Part shown: positions 26,876-36,678 of the stretch, one piece after another | Position numbering within the stretch: position 1 is the first letter of the stretch | Layout of the letters: the number at the start of each line of letters is the position of its first letter | Assembly (NCBI RefSeq): GCF_014207255.1 | Contig: NZ_JACHCZ010000001.1 | Span: 1-64,000, forward strand | Direction of reading: 5' to 3' | From: Pseudomonas sp. JAI120 | Lineage (GTDB): Bacteria > Pseudomonadota > Gammaproteobacteria > Pseudomonadales > Pseudomonadaceae | Length of the DNA stretch: 64,000 nucleotides | Program-made: the position numbers and the translations under genes | Notes under the pieces: model-generated | Told to the model about the DNA's origin: nothing | What the model saw: only the letters and a program-made list of their open reading frames with translations | The model's database searches: none

Positions 26876-26900
26876 TGCGCTTTGTGGCAAGCCTGCTTGT

Positions 26901-27035
26901 TGTGGTGAGCGGGCTTGCCCCGCGCTGGGCTGCGAAGCAGCCCCAATCAGGATTCCTGTGTTCTGTCAGGTAAACCGCAGCGCCTGGCTTTGGGTCTGCT
27001 TCGCAGCCCAACGCGGGACAAGCCCGCTCGCCACA
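26901..27035. repeat. REPIN-like element, diverged copy
   Basis: Arms 26901-26940 and 26996-27035 pair at 37 of 40 positions around a 55-nt centre. The core GAGCGGGCTTGCCCCGCG matches the element at 12537-12694. It lies directly after the fecR-like stop and may also limit read-through. Confidence 0.75.
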
Positions 27036-27050
27036 GGTTACGAGTAGTCC

Positions 27051-27375
27051 TCAGATCACGTGGGCACGCTGCAACTCGGTCAAGGCCAGCGCCTTGAGCC
27101 GGGCCAGCAACGGATCACGTCGGTCTCTCGGGTGCGGCAGGTCGACCGCCAGTGCCTGGCGAATGCTGCTCGGTTGGTTGTCCATCACCAGCGCCCGGTC
27201 TCAGGGGTTGTCATCGCTGATACCGATGTTCGGCTCCACCGTGAGCCCAGGCATCAGGCGTGGTTCCCGAAACACAAACACCACTTCGCCGTCGAGGATG
27301 CGTCAGGCGCACTGCCGACCCAGGATCGAGTCGCGGCCGACGCAGCCTTGCCGAGACTCGAAAGCTGCTACCGCG
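27051..27375 (-). pseudogene. Decayed SsuB/TauB-type ABC transporter ATPase
   Basis: One minus-strand frame still reads as a nitrate/sulfonate-type ABC ATPase: a degenerate Walker A (GCVGRDSIL), an intact Q-loop region (FREPRLMPGLTVEPNI), and the C-terminal end (DRALVMDNQP ... PHPRDRRDPLLARLKAL ... HVI stop). TGA codons interrupt it at 27303-27305 and 27201-27203, and the stretch that should hold the signature motif and Walker B (about 100 residues) is deleted between NIGI and DRALVMD. No start codon remains. It points away from the neighbouring ssuF-like gene. Confidence 0.75.
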
Positions 27376-27432
27376 GGGGGAGCAAATTGTTGATCGGCTG
27401 TTGATGGGGCAACAGCTTGTATATTTCTATAT

Positions 27433-27458
27433 GGAATAAATAAATAGTTATATATTCC
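27433..27458 (+). promoter_or_regulatory. AT-rich promoter region with GGAATA-N14-TATTCC dyad
   Basis: A 6-bp perfect inverted repeat with a 14-nt AT spacer lies 82 nt before the TOBE gene, inside a strongly AT-rich stretch (27418-27465) unlike its surroundings. It is the likely promoter/operator of that gene; a sulfur-starvation regulator is a guess from the gene's relatives. Confidence 0.4.
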
Positions 27459-27539
27459 TTTTAATGTTCTCTCGGATAACGCACTTTGAGGGCCTGCGCA
27501 TTCGTGCGGATTGACCCAACAGCCAAAAGGAAAGCCGAC

Positions 27540-27755
27540 ATGACCATTAAAGCGATCAACGTGCGCAACCAGTTCAAGGGCGTGATCAAGGAAATTCTGC
27601 TGGGGGAGGTGGTGTCCGAAATTGACGTGCAAACCGCATCCGGCATCGTCACCTCGGTGATCACCACCCGCTCGGTGCGTGACCTGGAATTGAAGGTAGG
27701 CAGCGAAGTGATTGCCTTTGTGAAGTCCACCGAAGTGTCCATCGCCAAGCTGTGA
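27540..27755 (+). CDS. ssuF: TOBE-domain molybdate-binding protein, SsuF-like
   Basis: The 71-residue protein is a single TOBE/Mop domain (MTIKAINVRNQFKGVIKEIL ... VVSEIDVQTASGIVTSVITT ... SEVIAFVKSTEVSIAKL), near-identical in pattern to Pseudomonas SsuF, which is encoded at the end of sulfonate-utilisation operons. The ATG at 27540 has AAAAGGAAAG about 6 nt upstream. Here it is solitary, with a hairpin terminator directly after it and a decayed sulfonate-type ABC ATPase on the opposite strand, so it may be a survivor of a broken ssu locus or a second copy. It probably binds oxyanions such as molybdate. Confidence 0.8.
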   Translation: MTIKAINVRNQFKGVIKEILLGEVVSEIDVQTASGIVTSVITTRSVRDLELKVGSEVIAFVKSTEVSIAKL

Positions 27756-27766
27756 CGCCCACCTGA

Positions 27767-27787
27767 TGTGGGAGCGCTGCTCCCACA
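27767..27787. terminator. Hairpin between convergent ssuF and C-S lyase genes
   Basis: TGTGGGAGC, loop GCT and GCTCCCACA make a perfect 9-bp stem 11 nt after the ssuF stop and 23 nt after the end of the convergent gene. It can serve both directions; the sequence shares the TGTGGGAG REP core. Confidence 0.7.
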
Positions 27788-27810
27788 TTGATAAAACCTG
27801 CGACGGTGCC

Positions 27811-28956
27811 TTAGCGCTGCTGCAGCGCACGCTCCATACGTTGCAGACCCTCTTCCAGCAAGGCCCGTGGGCAGCCGAAGTTCAGGCGCACGAACTGCTG
27901 GCTGTCGTCACCGAACTCGATCCCCGCACTCAGTCCGACCTTGGCCTGCTCCAGGAAGAAGTGCTGTGGGTCATCCAGGCCCAGGGCGCTGCAGTCCAGC
28001 CAGGCGAGGAATGTGCCTTGCGGCGCATGCATCACCACGCCGGGCAAGCGGGTTTGCACGGCCTCGAACAGGTAATCGCGGTTGGCTTGCAGGTACTGCT
28101 TCAGCGCGTCGAGCCATTCACCACACTGGCTGTAGGCGGCGCGGGTGGCTTCCAGGCCCAGGGGGCTGACGCTGTCGACCATGCCGCAGCGGGCCTGGTT
28201 GAAGCGCTCGCGAATCTCGGCGTTCTGGATCACCGCAAAGCAGGTCTTCAAGCCGGCTACGTTGTAGGCCTTGCTCGCCGACATCAGCGTGATGGTGCGC
28301 TGGGCAATCTCGTGGCTGAGGCTGGCGGTGGGGATGTGGCGGCGGCCGTCGAAGCACAGCTCGGCGTGGATTTCGTCGCTGATGATCAGCGCGCCGTTTT
28401 CCAGGCAGGCATTGGCCAAGGCCTGCAGTTCTTCGCGGGGGAAGACCTTGCCGATCGGGTTGTGCGGGTTGCTCAGCAGCAGTGCGCCGGCGCCGGTCAG
28501 GGCCTTGCGCAGGGCGGGCATGGGGGTGATGTATTCAGCGTTGCTCAACTCGAACGGTACTTCGATGCGCGGCAGGTTCCAGTGGCCGGGCGCCAGGCGA
28601 ATCGGGCGATAGTTGGGGGTTTGCAGCACCACCGGCTGGCCCGGTTGTACAAAGGCGTGCAGCGCCATATTGAAGCCAGGCTCAACGCCGGGCAGGAACA
28701 GCAGGTCGTCGGGCTGTACGCGCCAGGCGTACTTGGCCCACAGGTCGGCCACGATGGCCTCGCGTACATCCGGGCCGGCCACGCTGTAGCCGAGAATCTG
28801 CTGGTCGACGCGAGCGTGCAGGGCCTGGAGAACGGCGGGCGGCGCGGCGATGTCCATGTCGGCGATCCACATCGGCAACACATCGGCCGGGTAACGGTTC
28901 CATTTGGTACTGCCAGTGCCGAGGCGGGGGTGGATCGTGTCGAAATCAACGCTCAT
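27811..28956 (-). CDS. PatB/MalY-type cystathionine beta-lyase (C-S lyase)
   Basis: The 381-residue fold-type I PLP enzyme starts WNRYPADVLPMWIADMDIAAPP, a hallmark of the MalY/PatB group, and carries SNPHNPIGKVF, SDEIHAEL and the PLP-binding Lys in SASKAYNVAGLK. These enzymes split cystathionine, cysteine S-conjugates or related thioethers into a thiol, pyruvate and ammonia. Proximity to SsuF and the ABC relic hints at organosulfur use, but it is monocistronic and could serve methionine metabolism. Confidence 0.88.
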   Translation of the reverse strand: MSVDFDTIHPRLGTGSTKWNRYPADVLPMWIADMDIAAPPAVLQALHARVDQQILGYSVAGPDVREAIVADLWAKYAWRVQPDDLLFLPGVEPGFNMALHAFVQPGQPVVLQTPNYRPIRLAPGHWNLPRIEVPFELSNAEYITPMPALRKALTGAGALLLSNPHNPIGKVFPREELQALANACLENGALIISDEIHAELCFDGRRHIPTASLSHEIAQRTITLMSASKAYNVAGLKTCFAVIQNAEIRERFNQARCGMVDSVSPLGLEATRAAYSQCGEWLDALKQYLQANRDYLFEAVQTRLPGVVMHAPQGTFLAWLDCSALGLDDPQHFFLEQAKVGLSAGIEFGDDSQQFVRLNFGCPRALLEEGLQRMERALQQR

Positions 28957-29034
28957 GAAGGGGCTCGTGTCAGGGAGGGCAGACGGGAATGGCGATGATT
29001 CTAACGGGATAAAATCCAGATGCCAGCCCCGTCT

Positions 29035-29290
29035 TTACAGGCCCTGGTTGCCCCGAATCAAGTCATACGCCTTGCGCGCAATCGGGTTTGCCGTATTCGG
29101 CCGAATCCACAGGTAGTACGTGACCTCCGGCAACCTCGGCAACCCATCCGTTTCGCCCGGCACGCGCATATCCGGGCCGAGCATTTCCATGCTGCGCGGC
29201 GTCACCCCCAGGCCTGCGCGAGTGGCCGCTTTAATGCGAAGACCTGCAGCGCGGCTTTGCCCTGGCGGGCTGAGGATGACCGCTCCCGCG
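29035..29290 (-). pseudogene. C-terminal remnant of a LysR-family regulator
   Basis: The frame ends at a TAA (29035-29037) and reads as the end of a LysR co-inducer domain: KAATRAGLGVTPRSMEMLGP, then DGLPRLPEVTYYLWIRP and ARKAYDLIRG. Upstream it keeps only a short SPPG-like piece and then meets the nicT stop at 29315. The HTH and most of the effector domain are gone. It occupies the place where a porin gene (nicP) follows nicT in P. putida. Confidence 0.7.
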
Positions 29291-29314
29291 CAAGGCGGGT
29301 GCGGTACAGGGGGG

Positions 29315-30625
29315 TCAGCGATTGACCAGTTTCGCCGGCAACGCGATGACCAGGAAGCTGCTGAGGATCAGGCAGCCGGCAAAGAACCACAGCGCGCCGG
29401 CGCTGCTGCCGGTGACGTCGATCGCCACCCCCATCAACGAGTTGCTCACCAGGCCGGCGATATTCGCCAGCGAGCACGCCAGGGCAAAACCGGTGGCGGC
29501 GGCGGTGCCTTTGAGAAAGGTCGCCGGCAGGCTGAAGAACACCGGCACTGCGCCGATGATCGCCGCCGAAGCAATCGCGAACAGCGCCACGGTAGCCGCG
29601 ACGTTATGGGTGAAGAAGGTGCTGGTGGCCATCGCCGCCGCGCCGATGAAAAACGGCACGATGATGTGCCAGCGGCGTTCGCGGTGTTTGTCGGAGCTGG
29701 CGCCGATCAACAGCATGCCCAGCAGGGCGGCGACGCTCGGCAGGGCGGTGAGGATGCCGATATGGAAGGTGTCGGTGACCCCGGCGTTGCGGATGAACGT
29801 CGGCATCCAGAAGCCCATGGCGTAGGCGCTGAGCAGGATCGAGAAGTCGATGCCGCCGAGCATCCACACCTTGAGGTTGAAGAATCCGTCACGGAAGCTG
29901 TGCTTGCTGCCGGCGCCATCGGTGTCGTCCTTGCGCAGTTCGGTTTCGAGCAAGGCTTTTTCTTCGTCCGACAACCATTTGGCTTGCTGGTAGGTGTTGG
30001 GCAGCGCCCAGAACGTCAGCGCGCCGAGCACTACGCTGGGTACCGCCTCGATCAGGAACAGCCATTGCCAGCCGCGCAGGCCGCCGATGTGGTCGAAGTG
30101 GCCCATGATCCAGCCGGACAACGGGCCGCCGATCACGCTGGACAGCGGCAGGCCGATCATGAACAGCGCAATGATGCGCCCGCGCCGATGGGTGGGAAAC
30201 CAGGTGGTCAGGTAGTACAGCACGCCAGGCAGGAACCCGGCTTCGGCGGCGCCGAGCAGGAAGCGCAGGATGTAGAACTGGGTCGTGGAGGTGACCAGCA
30301 TGGTGCAGGCCGACAACAGGCCCCAGGTGATCATGATGCGCGCGATCCAGATCTTTGCGCCGACCCGCTCCAGTACCAGGTTGCTGGGGACTTCAAAGAG
30401 GATATAGCCGACAAAGAACAGCCCGGCGCCGAGGCCGAACGCGGTTTCGCTGAACTGCAATTGGTCGAGCATCTGCAGTTTGGCGAAGCCGATGTTGATC
30501 CGGTCGAGGTAAGCGGCCAGATAACAGAAGCACAGGAAGGGAATCAGCTTCCAGGTGATCTTGTGGTAAAGCGTGTTGACCGGATCGGCGACCGTGGTCG
30601 CGGGCGCTGCATTCGCAATGGGCAT
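29315..30625 (-). CDS. nicT: MFS transporter, probable nicotinate importer
   Basis: The 436-residue ACS-family transporter has 12 predicted helices, the DRINIGFAKLQML motif after helix 1 and FEVPSNLVLERVGAKIW in helix 3. It is the last gene of the minus-strand run nicC-nicD-nicE-nicF-nicT, the position of NicT in the P. putida nic cluster, so it likely imports nicotinate or 6-hydroxynicotinate. A 144-nt gap with a nested hairpin separates it from nicF. The adjacent NicP-type porin is absent here. Confidence 0.82.
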   Translation of the reverse strand: MPIANAAPATTVADPVNTLYHKITWKLIPFLCFCYLAAYLDRINIGFAKLQMLDQLQFSETAFGLGAGLFFVGYILFEVPSNLVLERVGAKIWIARIMITWGLLSACTMLVTSTTQFYILRFLLGAAEAGFLPGVLYYLTTWFPTHRRGRIIALFMIGLPLSSVIGGPLSGWIMGHFDHIGGLRGWQWLFLIEAVPSVVLGALTFWALPNTYQQAKWLSDEEKALLETELRKDDTDGAGSKHSFRDGFFNLKVWMLGGIDFSILLSAYAMGFWMPTFIRNAGVTDTFHIGILTALPSVAALLGMLLIGASSDKHRERRWHIIVPFFIGAAAMATSTFFTHNVAATVALFAIASAAIIGAVPVFFSLPATFLKGTAAATGFALACSLANIAGLVSNSLMGVAIDVTGSSAGALWFFAGCLILSSFLVIALPAKLVNR

Positions 30626-30661
30626 CGGGTGTCTCCTGGCGGTGACTTATGGTTTTTATAC

Positions 30662-30704
30662 AGCCGCTTTTGTTTCAGCACTTCGGAATGCTGTCGAAGC
30701 GGCT
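30662..30704. repeat. Nested hairpin in the nicF-nicT gap
   Basis: AGCCGCTT and AAGCGGCT (outer, perfect 8 bp) enclose CAGCA/TGCTG (inner 5 bp). No T-run follows on the minus strand, so it is more likely an mRNA-stability or attenuating structure than a full terminator. Confidence 0.4.
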
Positions 30705-30769
30705 TCCAAAGGCAGTGTCAGAAATGTTCTGCAGGTGCCGTGCTCTGTGGCGCGGTTGGGGGTAAGGCC

Positions 30770-31402
30770 TCATTGCTCCCTGAACTTGCTCATGGCCTCC
30801 TGCTTGCTCACCACGTCGCCGTACTTGCTGTCGATGTCGAACAGGTTGGCTTCATGGGGTGCCGGGTGTCGATCACCGACGCACTCACGCACGACGATGG
30901 TGCGAAACCCATGCTGCACTGCGTCCACCGCCGTCGCCCGAATGCAGCCGCTGGTGGAACAGCCGGCCAGCACCACCGTGTCGATACCCTGGGCATGCAG
31001 CATCGAAGCCAGGCTGCTGCCGAAAAACGCGCTGGCGTACTGCTTGGTGATCACCACTTCATCGGCTTGAGGCAGTACCTCGGCGCAGAACGCCGCCAGT
31101 GGGTTGCCTTCGACCATGTCTTTCATCACCGGAGCTTTTTTCACCCAGATACCGCCATCGGCGAAATGGCCGGGATGGTAGCGGATATTGGTGTGCACCA
31201 CCGCAATCCCGTGCTGACGTGCGGTAGCCAACAGTTCGATGCTTTCAGCCACGGCGACAACCACTTCGGGTGCATATAACGGCGCGCCTTCGGTGGTGTA
31301 GCCCTGCATGAAGTCGATCATCAGCAGCGCGGCTTTCTTGCCGAAGCCGATGCGGTTGCCCCACACGCCCTGGTAGTTGGCGTTGGCGGATTGTTCGCTC
31401 AT
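30770..31402 (-). CDS. nicF: Maleamate amidohydrolase
   Basis: The 210-residue isochorismatase-fold cysteine hydrolase has the Asp in LLMIDFMQGYT, the Lys in ITKQYASAFFG and the nucleophile Cys in VLAGCSTSGCIRAT. NicF hydrolyses maleamate to maleate and ammonia in nicotinate degradation. It lies 34 nt after nicE in the nicCDEF run, fitting the pathway order. Confidence 0.9.
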   Translation of the reverse strand: MSEQSANANYQGVWGNRIGFGKKAALLMIDFMQGYTTEGAPLYAPEVVVAVAESIELLATARQHGIAVVHTNIRYHPGHFADGGIWVKKAPVMKDMVEGNPLAAFCAEVLPQADEVVITKQYASAFFGSSLASMLHAQGIDTVVLAGCSTSGCIRATAVDAVQHGFRTIVVRECVGDRHPAPHEANLFDIDSKYGDVVSKQEAMSKFREQ

Positions 31403-31436
31403 CTTTTCAATCCCTCATTTTCGAACAGGGCTCACT

Positions 31437-32189
31437 TCAGTACGCACCGGAGAGCAGGGCGCCCGCACCGGGAACGATGGGTTCCAGGTCCAAAGCCTTG
31501 AGCATGGCGTAGGTGGTGGCGATGGCGGCGGTGAGCACCGGCTTGCCGGTTTGCGCCTCGACCTTGGCCACCACCGGCAGCGACTGCATCTGCACGCAAG
31601 CCGACAACACGATCACGTCGACGCCTTCCAGGTTCATGCCGGCAACGATGGCCGGCAGGTTGGCCGGGTCGTGGCGGGCCACCTCGAGGTTGTCGGGGAT
31701 CTCCAGCGCGCGCCAGTCCACCACCTCGAAGCCTTCTTCGCGGATGTAGTTCACCACCAGCTCGGTCAGCGGTTTCATGTACGGCGCGACAATCGCGATG
31801 CGCTTGGCGCCCATCACCTGCAAGCCTTCGATCAGCGCACCGGCGCTGGTGATCACCGGGGCGTTGGCGTCGTTATCGGCGGTGGCCTTGCGCAGGCGTT
31901 GTTCGGATTTGCGGTGGTAACCCAAGCCCATGGCCATGATCGCCACCAGGCACGCATACCCCAGCACGTCGACCTTGGCGTCGGACAGTTCGACGGCGCA
32001 GCGGTCGGATTCGCCGTCCATGGCCGCCAGTTCTTCCTTGCGCACTTGCTTCATGCGCATGCGGCTGGAGTGGAAGGTAAAGCGCTCGGGGCGGATCGCC
32101 TGGCGTGCGGTGAGCATGGCGGGGATCTCGGTCTCCATGGTGGTGTTGGAGCTTGGCACTATCTGGCCGATGCGGTAGGGCTTCTGCAT
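31437..32189 (-). CDS. nicE: Maleate cis-trans isomerase
   Basis: The ATG at 32189 (AAGGA 7 nt upstream) gives a 250-residue Asp/Glu racemase-superfamily protein starting KPYRIGQIVPSSNTTMETEIP, with Cys in VLGYACLVAIM and VIVLSACVQMQSL as the paired catalytic cysteines. NicE isomerises maleate to fumarate, the last step of nicotinate degradation. A leader of about 10 nt separates it from the upstream nicD stop. Confidence 0.9.
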   Translation of the reverse strand: MQKPYRIGQIVPSSNTTMETEIPAMLTARQAIRPERFTFHSSRMRMKQVRKEELAAMDGESDRCAVELSDAKVDVLGYACLVAIMAMGLGYHRKSEQRLRKATADNDANAPVITSAGALIEGLQVMGAKRIAIVAPYMKPLTELVVNYIREEGFEVVDWRALEIPDNLEVARHDPANLPAIVAGMNLEGVDVIVLSACVQMQSLPVVAKVEAQTGKPVLTAAIATTYAMLKALDLEPIVPGAGALLSGAY

Positions 32190-32199
32190 GGAAGTGTCC

Positions 32200-34274
<2,075 letters not shown>

Positions 34275-34359
34275 TTATCTGTTGGGTATGTGTGAAAAGG
34301 TAACGTTTTTGTGCGGTGCTTGCAGTCCGTCTTCAATTCAGGTCTTATCAATATTAATT

Positions 34360-34372
34360 GGCGTGTACGCTA
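34360..34372 (+). promoter_or_regulatory. Operator-like palindrome for nicX (probable NicR site)
   Basis: GGCGTGTACGCTA, containing the perfect dyad GCGT-GT-ACGC, lies 62 nt before the nicX start and mirrors the site before nicC. The spacing suggests each promoter in the 304-nt divergent region has its own copy. Confidence 0.5.
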
Positions 34373-34434
34373 TATAAATGCACCAGTGTGAAGCGCGATG
34401 CCTGAACGTGGTGCAGCCCACAGGAGACAGGAAA

Positions 34435-35487
34435 ATGCCGGTAAGCGATTGCGAACTGACCCAGATGTTTGAACACGTGCTGAAGCTGTCGAAGGTCGAT
34501 CCGACTCAGAGCGTTGCCGTGCTCAAGAGCCATTACTCCGACCCGCGCACCGTGCGCGCCGCGATGGATGCGGCGCAGCGCCTGGGGGCCAAGGTGTATG
34601 CGGTGGAGCTGCCATCGTTCAACCATCCACGGGCGATGGGCAATGACATGACCGCCTACTGCGGCGACACCGCGCTCACCGGCAATCTCGCCGCCCAGCG
34701 CGCCCTGGAGGCGGCCGACCTGATCGTCGACACCATGATGCTGCTGCATTCGCCGGAGCAGGAGCAGATCCTCAAGACCGGCACGCGCATCCTGTTGGCG
34801 GTGGAACCGCCGGAAGTGCTGGCGCGCATGCTGCCCACCGAGGCCGACAAGGTGCGTGTGCTGGCCGCCGAGCAGTTACTGAAAAAGGCGCGTTCGATCC
34901 ATGTGAAGTCCCGCGCCGGCAGTGATTTCCGCGCCGCATTGGGGCAGTACCCGTCGGTGACCGAGTACGGTTTTGCCGATGAGCCGGGGCGCTGGGACCA
35001 TTGGCCGAGCGGTTTCCTGTTTTCCTGGCCCAATGAAGAAACCGCCGAGGGCGTGCTGGTGCTGGATGTCGGCGATATTCTGCTGCCGTTCAAGACCTAT
35101 ACCCGCGAGCAGATCACCCTGGAAATCGAGAAGGGCTTTATCACCGGGATCCACGGCGGTTTCGAGGCCGAGTACCTGCGTGACTACATGAAGTACTTCA
35201 ATGATCCCGAGGTGTACGGCATCTCCCATATCGGCTGGGGCCTGCAGCCACGGGCGCAGTGGACGGCCATGGGGCTGCACGACAAGAATGACGGCATGTG
35301 CATGGATGCGCGGGCGTTCTATGGCAATTTCCTGTTTTCCACCGGGCCGAATACCGAAGTGGGTGGCACACGCAAGACGCCCTGCCATATGGATATTCCG
35401 CTGCGTAACTGCGATGTGTATCTGGATGATGAGGCGGTGGTCATTGGCGGGGATGTGGTTGCCCCAAAAGCTTCCCTGGCACGCTGA
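34435..35487 (+). CDS. nicX: 2,5-dihydroxypyridine 5,6-dioxygenase
   Basis: The ATG at 34435, after CAGGAGACAGG, gives 350 residues, the length of P. putida NicX. The protein belongs to the M29-like extradiol dioxygenase group; the C-terminal TRKTPCHMDIPLRNCDVYLDD holds the His and Asp iron ligands, and an upstream Glu in ILLAVEPPEVL or the GFITGIHGGFEAEYL region completes the site. It opens the ring of 2,5-dihydroxypyridine to N-formylmaleamate. It heads the nicXR transcript and diverges from nicC. Confidence 0.93.
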   Translation: MPVSDCELTQMFEHVLKLSKVDPTQSVAVLKSHYSDPRTVRAAMDAAQRLGAKVYAVELPSFNHPRAMGNDMTAYCGDTALTGNLAAQRALEAADLIVDTMMLLHSPEQEQILKTGTRILLAVEPPEVLARMLPTEADKVRVLAAEQLLKKARSIHVKSRAGSDFRAALGQYPSVTEYGFADEPGRWDHWPSGFLFSWPNEETAEGVLVLDVGDILLPFKTYTREQITLEIEKGFITGIHGGFEAEYLRDYMKYFNDPEVYGISHIGWGLQPRAQWTAMGLHDKNDGMCMDARAFYGNFLFSTGPNTEVGGTRKTPCHMDIPLRNCDVYLDDEAVVIGGDVVAPKASLAR

Positions 35488-35494
35488 AAATCCA

Positions 35495-35518
35495 ATGTGG
35501 GGGTCAAGTCCCCCACAT
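35495..35518. terminator. Hairpin between nicX and nicR
   Basis: ATGTGGGGG and CCCCCACAT form a perfect 9-bp stem with a 6-nt loop, starting 8 nt after the nicX stop. It resembles the TGTGGGAG-type REP hairpins and probably lowers nicR expression relative to nicX. Confidence 0.6.
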
Positions 35519-35573
35519 GTTTGACCGAGTTTCTTCAGTGGGAAACTTGAGTACATCCAATAACGCGGCCATC

Positions 35574-36044
35574 ATGCCCACCCATCGCCAACCACCCACC
35601 GAGCTCGCCGTGCCTGATTCCTACGTTTTTTCTGAACAAGTTGGCCACCTGCTGCGCAAGGCCTACCAGCGCCACCTGGCGATTTTTCAGCAGAATGTCG
35701 GCGATTCCCAGCTTACCGCCGTGCAGTTCGTCACCCTGTGTGCGTTGCGCGATCACGGTGCAAGTTCCCTCACTGAACTGGTCAAGGCCACGGCCGTGGA
35801 CCAGGCGACCATTCGCGGGATTGTCGAGCGGCTCAAGGCCAAGGAACTGATCACCCTTGAGCCCGACCCGCAGGACAAGCGTAAGGTGGTGGTCGATCTG
35901 TCTGCCGCCGGCGCCGAGCTGGTCGCGCAAACCACGCCCCGCGCCGCACAGATCAGCGAATTGACCATGAGCAACCTCAACCCTGCCGAACGGATCGCGG
36001 TGCTGTTTCTGTTGCGCAAGATGATCGACGATCCCCAGGAATAA
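35574..36044 (+). CDS. nicR: MarR-family regulator of nic genes
   Basis: The 156-residue MarR protein has the winged HTH in TAVQFVTLCALRDHGASSLTELVKATAVDQATIRGIVERLKAKELI and the wing DPQDKRKVVVDLS. It sits after nicX as in the P. putida cluster, where NicR represses nicCDEFT and nicXR and responds to 6-hydroxynicotinate. The start is uncertain: the ATG at 35574 lacks a clear ribosome-binding site, and a TTG at 35547 after GGGAA is an alternative. Confidence 0.85.
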   Translation: MPTHRQPPTELAVPDSYVFSEQVGHLLRKAYQRHLAIFQQNVGDSQLTAVQFVTLCALRDHGASSLTELVKATAVDQATIRGIVERLKAKELITLEPDPQDKRKVVVDLSAAGAELVAQTTPRAAQISELTMSNLNPAERIAVLFLLRKMIDDPQE

Positions 36045-36073
36045 AGCCGGCTGGCATCGTTTTTGCTCTGTGT

Positions 36074-36095
36074 TGATGTAGCAGGCACTTCATCA
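36074..36095 (+). promoter_or_regulatory. Operator-like dyad 1 upstream of nicAB (probable NicS site)
   Basis: GATGTAG-N6-CTTCATC lies just after the nicR stop, about 100 nt before nicA. It shares 16 of 22 positions with the second dyad at 36146-36167, with all differences in or near the centre. Confidence 0.5.
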
Positions 36096-36145
36096 GTCAA
36101 GTGTGTCGTGAGACCCCAGGTTCGCGACGCTTTTTTTTGGCTTAT

Positions 36146-36167
36146 TAATGTAGTGCCTACTTCATCA
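36146..36167 (+). promoter_or_regulatory. Operator-like dyad 2 upstream of nicAB (probable NicS site)
   Basis: AATGTAGTGCCTACTTCATC lies 19 nt before the nicA start, 72 bp from dyad 1 centre to centre. A T-run (36131-36138) between the two is probably part of the promoter region. Confidence 0.5.
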
Positions 36168-36186
36168 AATGATTCGGGCGAAGCAA

Positions 36187-36678
36187 ATGATCAGCCAGCA
36201 CATCACGGTAGCGCTTGAGGTCAATGGGCAAACCAGCGAAGTCAGCGCCATGGCGGATACACCGCTGTTGCTGGTACTGCGCAATGATCTGCAACTCAAC
36301 GGCCCCAAGTACGGCTGCGGCCTGGGCGAGTGCGGTGCGTGCACCGTGATCATCGATGGCGTCGCTGCGCGGTCGTGTGTATTTCCGCTGTCGGGCGCGG
36401 TGGGGCGCAAGATCGTCACCCTCGAAGGCCTCGGTACCCGCGAGGCGCCGCACCCGGTGCAGCAGGCCTTTATCGATGAGCAGGCCGCGCAATGCGGCTA
36501 CTGCCTCAACGGCATGATCATGGCCACCAAGGCCTTGCTCGACCGTAACCCCAGCCCCAGCGAAGCCCAGGTGCGCCTTGAGCTGGCGGGCAACCTCTGC
36601 CGCTGCGGCACCCATATCGAAATCCTTCGCGCGGTGCTGCGAGCCGCGCGCCTGATGAACGTGGATGGATCACCATGA
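36187..36678 (+). CDS. nicA: Nicotinate hydroxylase small (2Fe-2S) subunit
   Basis: The 163-residue protein has both [2Fe-2S] motifs of the xanthine-dehydrogenase family: a plant-type cluster (CGLGECGACTVIIDG, then RSC) and a helical cluster (QCGYCLNGMIM, then NLCRCGTH). It follows P. putida NicA closely. With NicB it hydroxylates nicotinate to 6-hydroxynicotinate. An ATG 18 nt earlier (36169) is possible, but the 36187 start matches the family N-terminus better. It overlaps nicB by 4 nt. Confidence 0.93.
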   Translation: MISQHITVALEVNGQTSEVSAMADTPLLLVLRNDLQLNGPKYGCGLGECGACTVIIDGVAARSCVFPLSGAVGRKIVTLEGLGTREAPHPVQQAFIDEQAAQCGYCLNGMIMATKALLDRNPSPSEAQVRLELAGNLCRCGTHIEILRAVLRAARLMNVDGSP

